Assembly (NCBI GenBank): GCA_024291935.2
Contig: CM044313.1
Location: forward strand, 88,783,001-88,847,000
Source: Okapia johnstoni
Taxonomy: Eukaryota; Chordata; Mammalia; Artiodactyla; Giraffidae
Length of the DNA: 64,000 nucleotides
Reading direction: 5' to 3'
The position numbers and the translations under genes are program-made. Numbering within the stretch: the stretch's first letter is position 1; the number at the start of each line of letters is the position of its first letter. Under the pieces are notes generated by a model that was given only the letters and a program-made list of their open reading frames with translations, was not told the DNA's origin and made no database searches. Positions 56,612-64,000 of the stretch are shown here, piece after piece.

Positions 56612-56810
56612 CATCTTCCCTCATAGCTCAGTTGGTAAAGAATCTGCCTGCAGTGCAGGAGACCAGGGTTCTATCCCTCGGTTGGGAAGAACTCCTTGAG
56701 AAGGAAATGGCACCCCACTCCGGTATCATTGCCTGGAAAATCCCATAGACAGAGGAGCCTGGTGGGCTGCAGTCCATGGAGTCCCAAAGCGTCGGGCACT
56801 ACTGAGCAAA
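56612..56810 (+). mobile_element. Bov-tA type SINE
   Basis: ATCTTCCCTCATAGCTCAGT head, GGTTCTATCCCTCGGTTGGG, ending GTCGGGCACTACTGAGCAAA. It lies 60 bp from a SINE in the opposite orientation, forming an inverted SINE pair. Confidence 0.93.
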
Positions 56811-57089
56811 TAACACACTGTATATCTTTGGTAAATTATGTTCAAATTTTTGACTTCATATTATTATTTTTTATTTTAGATGCATACTTATCTACAGGTT
56901 CATAGATTGAGATAAAATATTTGCATTCCACATCTAACAATGTGTTTATATCTGACAAAAGATAAAGCATTTGTGAAGTGGTAAATAAGACAAAGATAAT
57001 TACATCAAAAACTAAGCTTGTAAAGCGATTATTTTTAAATGACAATTTTGTATATGAAACAATGCTAATTTTATTCAATTTTTCAAATT

Positions 57090-57680
57090 TATAGCCATAA
57101 CCTACTACATTTTATTCCTTTTCCTGTCTACATGGTTTGTAGTGATGTTCCCTCTTTTATTTATAATATTGTAATTTGTGTCATTTCTCTTTTTTTCTTG
57201 ATTAATCTGACTATAGAGTGATGAAATTTATAAAAATCCTTTCCTCAAAGCAGTTTTTGCTTTCACTGAATTTGTGTATTATTTTGTTGTTTCTAATTTA
57301 ATAGATGTCTATTCTTATGTTTTTATTTCCTCCTTTCTACTTGCTTCTACTTGCTTTTCATTTAATGTGCTCTTTTTTCTACTTTCTTAGATGGAAATAT
57401 TTATTATTTATTTGAAATCATATTTTTTTCTATGAAAATATTTAATGCCACAAATTTCCTCTGAATTGCTATCTTTGATACAGTCCACTAATTTTAATAC
57501 CTGTGTTTTCATTTTATTCACATAAAATGTTTATTTCATTTTAATCTTCCTCTTTGACATGTGGGTTATTTGCAATCAGATTGCTTAATCACCAAATTTG
57601 GGAATTTCCCAATTATCTTTGTGCTATCAATTTCACTTAATTATAATTTATTAGCTATTATCAATTAATTATTAATTCTC
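57090..57680 (-). mobile_element. Old L1 ORF2 fragment
   Basis: Complement of L1 ORF2: TTTCCTCCTTTCTACTTGCT, TTTCTACTTTCTTAGATGGA, TTTAATGCCACAAATTTCC, TGACATGTGGGTTATTTGCA. It covers the same ORF2 region as 21104-21300. Highly diverged. Confidence 0.75.
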
Positions 57681-57964
57681 ACATAGGCTGCAAAAATACT
57701 AGAAAAGAAAGCACAACGGTAGTTGTGCGTTGTAGTGCAACTAGTCAGGAAAAAAAGGCAATTTGCAGTAGTGTTTCTGTTGGTTGGTGTTTGAGAATCA
57801 CAGAAAAGTACTTGTGTTATATTGAAATCAATATTTGGCTGTTTTGAAATTACATTAGTTAAACTCTACTTAAATACTTAAATATTGCTATAATACTGAA
57901 TCATGAAGCTTTCTGAATCAATAATGTGAAACATTTTTGTTATTGAACTCCTACACTCTGCAAA
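57681..57964. other. Unique DNA
   Basis: Nothing recognised. Confidence 0.35.
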
Positions 57965-58205
57965 GCAGGTTTTTCTCAATGCTTTCTTTATTGACAATAT
58001 GAGCCACACAATTCTTCATGGTCAGTGCTTGCCCTGTGTAGTGTAGGATACTTAACAGTACTCTGATTTTTTTTCATTCCATGCCAGTAGCACCTGTGTT
58101 CACTTGTGAAAACCAAAAATGACTCATGAGATCCAAAAAACACCTTTGAACATAGACAAACATCTCCTGGGGTGCAGACTCATGCCTGTTGAGAGCCACT
58201 GCTAT
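57965..58205 (+). mobile_element. hAT-type nonautonomous element remnant
   Basis: TTTTTCTCAATGCTTTC opening, ACACAATTCTTCATGGTCAG, GTAGTGTAGGATACTTAACA, ATGCCAGTAGCACCTGTGTT, CATCTCCTGGGGTGCAGA and a TTGAGAGCCACTGC end keep the order of a common mammalian MER-type hAT element with CAGTGGTTCTCAA termini. Exact family not assigned. Confidence 0.7.
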
Positions 58206-58464
58206 AAAGGAACTTAGTCGTAAGCACACTGCCTAATAAAACTTCAGCATCTTCCTCTCTGTCATGGAGTCTATGTCCCCAGAAAGCTAACCTTAAACTG
58301 TTGCCAGTTCTGAAAAATCTGATTTGATAAGGTGCTTCCTCTTGGTGATGGATGAGATTTTTGTTGAGTATTGAGATGATGGTAGTTATTTTGGTCAGTG
58401 TCTCATGAGCAATGCTGCTCTGGCTCTGAATTTTTTGGAAATATTAACATTGCCACAGTAACCA

Positions 58465-58825
58465 GTCAGAAGCTTGGGAGTCACGTTGGACTTCCATTTG
58501 TATCTTCTCATAGGCAAAGTCCTATCTGTACTGTCTGGTAAAATTTCAATCACCCCCCGCTATTGCCTATGTTCTTGCCTTAAGCATCATTCTTTAAATT
58601 TGATTGTCTCATGTTATTCTCTAATCAATCCTCCATTAGCTAGTAGAGTGGTCATCCGGATATTAAAATTTTATCTGGATACTTCCAAACTTAGCATCCT
58701 TCTGTGGCTTTCCATTATATACAGAAAAAAACGTATTTATGGTGCTCTGTAACAGGTACTTGGGGATTATTATCTTCCTTACATTGCTGGCCTTCTCTCC
58801 TGCTCTATTTTTCCTACTATAAGCC
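58465..58825 (+). mobile_element. L2 LINE ORF2 3' fragment
   Basis: CTTGGGAGTCACGTTGGACTTCC (58473 on), then ATCAATCCTCCATTAGCTAG, AGAGTGGTCATCCGGATATT, CTTCTGTGGCTTTCCATTAT and TGGCCTTCTCTCCTGCTC follow L2 ORF order (LGVTLDF-type start). The 92-codon open frame at 58474-58752 is this remnant, not a host gene. Confidence 0.65.
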
Positions 58826-58839
58826 ATTATTATAGAGCA

Positions 58840-58940
58840 TAGTTAACATTTGTGGAGTATGTGCTACTAATCAGGACAAGAGTTGTCCAAAGTGACTCTC
58901 ATGGGTTACTTCATTAATCCTCACAGAGTACAAGCCTAAT
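58840..58940 (-). mobile_element. MIR SINE remnant
   Basis: AACATTTGTGGAGTATGTGC, GTGACTCTCATGGGTTACTT and CATTAATCCTCACAGAG match the MIR 3' half in complement. Confidence 0.65.
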
Positions 58941-60706
58941 AAACTACTGGCAACACAGTGAGTATATCAAGCTAATATGTGCTTTAATTTCCTACTATTT
59001 CCTCCACATCACATGGTGACATCCTCTTTCTCCTGTCTGCTATGTGATTATTGGCTAATCCTCCCAGACTCTGTTCCTTTATTACCTCCTCTATTAATAC
59101 TTTCTGCTGCCACTTCAAATGTTAGTGTTGACTTACTCCACGCCATTCATTTTAGACATTTCTATCATACAAGCTCTAAAGCTTTATTAAAGCCTTTTTT
59201 CAATCATTCACCTCCCTACTGATCTTTTAGCAATATAATGATGAAATAAATCATATCAAACCTTTTCTTTTTTGCAAGCCAGATTATTTAATGAATTTTT
59301 AAAAAATCGATAATACCACTGTCTTATTCTGCCAACAAGGACAATGATTAAATTATTTTCTCAAATGTGTATAGTTACTGCCAAAACTTGGTTTAGAGCT
59401 GCATCACAGTACAGCTGCAAAAGGGTAGATTTTAAAACCAGGGTTGGGACCCTGGTTTTTGTCTACTATTAATACATAAATGCATCTATGGTTCCTTTTT
59501 ATAATAACACTTACCTCTGAATGTGATGATAACAACACTTTATCTTTTTCAACAAATCTGAAAGGCAGACTGATTACTTCAGATTACACATAGGGTGTAG
59601 GAAAGCCACAGACAACAACCAGAAATGCTTGATTTTACAGCTGAGCTTTAACTCTGCCTTCTGATATGTCAAGTTGAGTGAAACCAGAACTGGTCGTCAG
59701 AAATACAGACTATTGATAGTTACTTCATGTTCTATAAAACAATGATTCTACCTTTCAGATCTGTTGAAAAATATAAATGTCAGTCTCAGGATGCATGGTG
59801 CTAAGTGGGGTCTAACTGGCTTTCGCTATAAACCAGGTTCTCTTAAGGTGCCAGGTTTGGGGAATGTTCCTTTTTGTAGTAGCCCAGTGTTGGGGTTAAT
59901 GAAAGAAGCCTTGTGTGAGCCACAAGTTGAAAGTCAAACCTCTGCTAATGGCATATGGAAGAGCGTCATCTACATCCAAAACATAAGCCACCGTGGCTGC
60001 TGGAACTGAATCACCAGATTACCTGCTGCCTCCCATCCTCTTCTCCCAGTTTGTCCCATTCAACTAAAACTCCCCTGCACTTGGACCTTTATATTCTGCT
60101 TTGTATTATTACCAAATTCCACTCTAGGGCCTGCTACCATTTGTATAGCACTGTTCTCCATGACGGAAAATTAATTGATAAGGCGATACTTCATTGCACT
60201 TGGAAAATGAGCTGGCTTCCTAGAGAAGAAATGCAATGACTGAAAATTCTCTTAATTACAAAAGTCAGCTACAAGGGCAGAAACTAATAACCCAACTTAA
60301 TAAAGTTGTTTTTCACTTTCATTTGCGCTATCTCAGTACTCAATTTAAGTGAGACTCAAGTAGAAATTTCAGTAGCAAGCCAGCAGAGCATGATAAGTTT
60401 ATATTAAAAAATGTATAGGTAAATTATCATTTTGTACTAAGCATTTAATAAACACCAATAGATAAAATTACTATACTATCAGACAATCTATCAATGAGAT
60501 TTGCATCCTATGGTTTCCTCACTTTCAGAAGATACTAATTATAACAGATTAATTGTGAACAGTAACTAAAAAGAATATATTTTTATGTATTTCTGAATTG
60601 TTTAACTTAAACTTATAAAATAAATTGATATAACCTTGAGCTTATTGGGTAGAAGCTATCTTTCTGAATTTTTTTCCTTAATCCACTTGCTTATTTAGAA
60701 TGCCTA
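58941..60706. other. Unique block with a strong hairpin
   Basis: About 1.8 kb without recognised repeats. Open frames at 58977-59222, 59764-60009 and 59955-60239 have no recognisable domain. The hairpin at 59434-59459 is listed separately. Confidence 0.45.
59434..59459. repeat. Perfect 11-bp hairpin, 4-base loop
   Basis: AAAACCAGGGT (59434-59444) and ACCCTGGTTTT (59449-59459) enclose TGGG. GC pairs sit next to the loop and AU pairs at the base. No known RNA family is recognised. Confidence 0.9.
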
Positions 60707-60715
60707 AATGAACGT

Positions 60716-61003
60716 TCATTGGTAGGACTGATGTTGAAGCTGGAACTCCAATACTTTGGCCACCTCACGCGAAGAGCTGACTCATTTGAAAAGACCCTAA
60801 TGCTGGGAAATATTGGGGGCAGGAGGAGAAGGGGACGACAGAGGATGAGATGGTTGGATGGCATCACCGACTCAGTGGACATAGGTTTGGGTGGACTCTG
60901 GGAGTTGGTCATGAACAGGGAGGCCTGGCGTGCTGAGATTCATGGGGTCGCAAAGAGTCGGACATGACTGAGTGACTGAACCGAACTGAACTGAACTGAA
61001 CTG
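60716..61003 (+). mobile_element. BovB 3' end, 5'-truncated, young-looking
   Basis: From TCATTGGTAGGACTGATGTT to a pure (CTGAA)n tail at about 60982-61003. AATGAACGT (60707-60715) and AATGAATGT (61004-61012) are the probable target repeats. An 82-codon frame (60719-60967) spans the Arg-rich C-terminal box without a stop, so it is among the least decayed copies. Confidence 0.95.
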
Positions 61004-61012
61004 AATGAATGT

Positions 61013-62071
61013 ATTTTATATTAAATTAAATATAATTTAACTTTAATTTTATAACAAGAAAAAAAACACAGAAGTACCTAAAGGCTACTTGGCTGACATT
61101 CTTCTATCTATTGATATAGAGGTAGTCCCTAACTATCCATTGTGATATATTTCTTTAAAGCATATTTTACAGAAAAAACAGTATAAAGTAGAGTTTTCAT
61201 AGGACAGAAAGGCTGCAGATACTATTTTGACACTAGATGGCATTCCTGTGTAATCGGAAGACCAAAAGGCTAAAGCAGTCTCTGCTGTTTCCCAGGACGT
61301 GTCATAAATTCAGATTAATGCATCTGAAGAAACTTAAAACAGGCTTTTATTCAGAAGATAATGTGAATAAGCTGATTTTGTAATTTGTTTGCTATTACAA
61401 AATTAAACACCTTTTTTCAGCCTTCATAAATTGTAAGTACAGATTCTAGCTATGAAAGCTATCTTTTTGCTTTTTTCTATGATATCTATTCCCATGCAAG
61501 TATTTTTGTTTATGTTAATAATGCAGAAAACATATTTACTTCAATTTTCTATAGTATACTGTCACAAAATATTTCAATGATAAGATAATTCCACAGATCA
61601 CAGTTAAATATTATCTTAGATTCATTGTCAACAGTTTAAACAAAATATAGGAACTTCTCAAATTATTATAAAAGTTAAACTTTCAAAAATATCTTATTGC
61701 TGGTAATTGTATATGATGGTGAAATAAGCCACTAATTTAATATGACATGTCCTTTGACATTATGTTACATGTCTGTATCTTGTTGTCAACACATAGCTTC
61801 TCAAACTTTTATATAATAACGCAAACTCGTAAAAAATGATGGGAGAAAAAGGAAGTTGTCCTAAACGTGGAACTGAGGGGATAGATCTATCAAAAACCTG
61901 GAAGTCATTCTTGGTACACTCACAGAGATGCTCAGTGTTAGATATAAACACAGAATAATTAAAATTTTAATATAATTAAATACTTTTTTCAGAATTATAG
62001 CAAAAAAATACCTATCATTGAATTTGTCCTCCATAAAACAAGAAGAATATTAGTTTTCGTAGTAAGAGAGC
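61013..62071. other. Unique AT-rich DNA
   Basis: Nothing recognised. Confidence 0.45.
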
Positions 62072-62285
62072 TTACTTATTGACATACTATATGCCCAGCA
62101 CATCACAAATATAATCACTAATTTTCAGAACCATCCATTTAACTCAATTCCATTTCCCTCCTACTTGACATGAGAACATCCTGGGTTGAAGAATTAAATT
62201 ACTAATCACAGGTCACCAAATGTCAAAGCCAGAATTTGACCCACACCCTATTGCACCACACACAGTGACTCTTTCACTACATAAT
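62072..62285 (-). mobile_element. MIR SINE, near complete
   Basis: TTATTGACATACTATATGCC, AATATAATCACTAATTTTCA, CTAATCACAGGTCACCAAAT, AAAGCCAGAATTTGACCCAC and ACAGTGACTCTTTCACTA run through the whole MIR in complement. Confidence 0.75.
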
Positions 62286-62294
62286 TCAGCATGC

Positions 62295-62423
62295 TTGTTA
62301 TGGAGTGGATTGTACTCCCTCCAAATTTATATGTTAAGGTCCCAAAGCCTAGTACCTCAAAAGTTAACCATATTTAGAGATGTACCTTGCACAAGTAATT
62401 AAGTTTAAATGAGATTATATATG
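62295..62423 (+). mobile_element. MaLR-type LTR, first part
   Basis: TGTTATGGAGTGGATTGTAC, CAAATTTATATGTTAAGGTC, CAAAGCCTAGTACCTCAAAA and TAATTAAGTTTAAATGAG are the 5' half of an ERVL-MaLR LTR. A noncoding solo LTR remnant. Confidence 0.75.
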
Positions 62424-62582
62424 CTTCCCTGATGGCTCAGCTGGTGAAAAATCGGCCTACAAAGCGGGAGACCTGGTTTTCATCCCTGGGTTGGGAAGAT
62501 CCCCTGGAGAAGGAAACAGCTACCTGCTCCAGTATTCTGGCCTGGAGAATTCCTTGGACTGTATAGTCCATGGGGTCACAAA
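62424..62582 (+). mobile_element. Bov-tA type SINE inside the MaLR LTR
   Basis: CTTCCCTGATGGCTCAGCTG head, then the body to CATGGGGTCACAAA; the last part of the family consensus (GAGTCGGACACGACTGAG) is absent. Exact 13-bp repeats GAGATTATATATG at 62411-62423 and 62583-62595 flank it. Confidence 0.96.
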
Positions 62583-62595
62583 GAGATTATATATG

Positions 62596-62827
62596 GTGGT
62601 GTCCAATCATGATGAGAAAAAGAAAGTGGGGTACATGCTCAGAGAAAAGGCCATGGGAGGACTTAGTCAGAAGTCTGGCAACCCAAGAGAGAAAGGCCTT
62701 AAGACAAACCAAATCTGCCAGCGCCTTGATCATGGATTTCTAGCCTCTAGAACTGTAAGAAAATAAGTTTCTGTTGTTTAAGCCACCCAGTCCACAAAAT
62801 TTTGTTATGGCAGCCCTATCAATAAAA
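62596..62827 (+). mobile_element. MaLR-type LTR, second part
   Basis: GTGGTGTCCAATCATGATGA, GCTCAGAGAAAAGGCCATGG, GCCTCTAGAACTGTAAGAAA, TAAGTTTCTGTTGTTTAAGC, CACCCAGTC and TTGTTATGGCAGCCCTATCA complete the LTR 3' half. With 62295-62423 it gives one solo LTR. Confidence 0.8.
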
Positions 62828-62945
62828 ATAATGTTCAAAATCGTATCCTTAGCATTTAATGGAATCTGCCTTATAATGTTTTCTAATATATTTAAAGCAA
62901 AGAATCTTTCTGAAAAAAATATTCTTAAAATAAAATATATGTGCA

Positions 62946-63168
62946 TGCGTGGTAAGTCGCTTCAGTCGTGTCCTACTCTTTGCGACCCCATGGACCTCTT
63001 TGGAGCCCACTAGACTCCTCTGTCCGTGGGATTCTCAGGCAAAAATACTGGAGTGGGTTGCCTTGCTCTCCTGCAGGGAATCTTCCTGAGCCAGGGATCA
63101 AACTGCATCTCTTACATCTCCTGCCTTGGCAGGTGGGTTCTTTACTTCTAGAGCCACCTGGGAAGTCC
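62946..63168 (-). mobile_element. Bov-tA type SINE
   Basis: CGTGGTAAGTCGCTTCAGTC at the left, TAGAGCCACCTGGGAAGTCC at the right. Body intact. AAAATA on both sides is too short for a firm target-site call. Confidence 0.93.
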
Positions 63169-63495
63169 CAAAATACTTTATGCGCAATCACGATGCTAGT
63201 ATGTGTATGAGAAAGAGAGAGAGAGAACTACTCTGCTACTATTTGTCCTAGAGAAGAACTACTACAAATAAGCCTTAACTTTATTCAGTCACTTTTAACA
63301 CTTTAGAAATATTTTTCCTGGTATATAGTCAGGTAAAAGCTGAAGTTAAAAACTAATGCTTAAGTGAAATAGAGTATGTTCAAAAATCTTATTTAAATTG
63401 TCTACAACCCTAAGTATGCATTGGAAATTTCAAATATTAAAACAAAGTCTTAACTTTATTGATACTAAACTTGTATCTGTACCATGCATGATATT
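63169..63495. other. Unique DNA
   Basis: A (GA)n run at about 63211-63226; otherwise nothing. Confidence 0.4.
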
Positions 63496-63708
63496 GCATG
63501 CATGCGTTCTCAGTCATTTTTGACTCTCTGCAATCCCATGAACTGTACTTGATCAGGCTCCTCTGTCCATGGAATTTTCCAGGAGAGTAGTGAGGGGGTT
63601 GTCATTTCCTTCTCCAGGGAATCTTCCCAACCCAGGGATCAAACGTGTGTCTTCTGCATCTCCTGCATTGGCAGGCAGATTCTTTACCATCGTGCGACTA
63701 GGAAGCCC
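63496..63708 (-). mobile_element. Bov-tA type SINE, diverged
   Basis: GCATGCGTTCTCAGTCATTT at the left, CGTGCGACTAGGAAGCCC at the right. The same strand as the SINE at 62946, about 330 bp apart. Confidence 0.92.
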
Positions 63709-64000
63709 ATATATCTTTCCCATGGAGGTATTTAAAAGCACTGATACTCAAGTAACAATAATCACTCCAAACCACAACCTACGTGGACTCCCACTACATG
63801 TGTGGGTGATAGCTAATGCTGTGCTGAACTTAGTTGCTCAGTCGTGTTAGATAGACCTGGCTTAAGTCAAGTACAAGTTGAGCATCACAGTTTATGATGC
63901 GCCAGAAGTAAAGAAATTCTCAAGACTAATGATTCACTCATACAGATACAGTATTCAGTTTGAAAATTCTAGGACTTTTTAAATTTGTAAAAATTGGAGT
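63709..64000. other. Unique DNA to window end
   Basis: A short TTAGTTGCTCAGTCGTGT at 63829-63846 matches the SINE/BovB 3' end on -, but only about 20 bases; too short to call an insertion. Confidence 0.4.

Noticed and set aside
58474..58752. 92-codon plus-strand frame starting MGVTLDFHLYLL as a host gene
   Set aside because: The DNA follows L2 ORF order across and beyond the frame, so it is a LINE remnant.
59434..59465. Stem-loop followed by T-run, resembling a bacterial terminator
   Set aside because: The window is mammalian, so an intrinsic bacterial terminator has no role here.

Overview
The window looks like intergenic or deep-intronic DNA from a ruminant, most likely a bovid. It is AT-rich and carries no open reading frame that I can link to a host protein. 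What it does carry is the ruminant retrotransposon set: 11 BovB (RTE-type LINE) segments, about 22 BovB-dependent tRNA-derived SINEs of the Bov-tA / Bov-A2 kind, two CHR-type SINEs, and L1 3' ends of the ruminant type. Older mammalian repeats lie beneath these: L1 ORF2 pieces, L2, MIR, hAT-type elements and MaLR-type LTRs. BovB-derived sequence alone covers roughly a fifth of the window. The species cannot be decided from this sequence.

Layout. 1-9.4 kb: scattered SINEs over mostly unique DNA, an L1 3' end (2.8-3.2 kb), a split LTR (5.0-5.7 kb) and hAT-type remnants (8.5-8.9 kb). 9.4-16.6 kb: L1 ORF2 fragments, a three-level nest (10.7-11.3 kb), a BovB 3' piece (11.8-12.3 kb) and an L2 end (15.4-15.6 kb). 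16.6-19.8 kb: a nearly complete BovB on + with a 5' inversion and matching target-site repeats. 20.5-21.8 kb: an L1 split by an LTR. 25.4-28.8 kb: a second nearly complete BovB on -, also 5'-inverted. 30-37 kb: BovB fragments and old L1. 40-43.7 kb: a MIR split by a SINE, then a BovB split by an L1. 45.3-47.4 kb: L1 and BovB fused end to end, then a twin-primed L1. 48-51 kb: SINEs and CA/TG microsatellites. 53.9-56.8 kb: a BovB inserted inside a SINE. 57-64 kb: old L1, L2, MIR, hAT and MaLR remnants and recent SINEs.

How the pieces relate. BovB supplies the endonuclease/reverse transcriptase, and Bov-tA SINEs share the BovB 3' end and use that machinery. This is established knowledge, and the shared 3' ends are visible here. 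Every BovB reading frame in the window is broken or truncated, so none could be an active source. The main value of the window is as a stratigraphic record: many insertions are bounded by short direct repeats that I could match by eye, which gives clear before/after order. I found no undescribed coding system. The most interesting items are the two 5'-inverted near-full-length BovBs, the nested insertions, an L1/BovB abutment that may be one chimeric insertion, and several near-perfect short palindromes in otherwise unique DNA.
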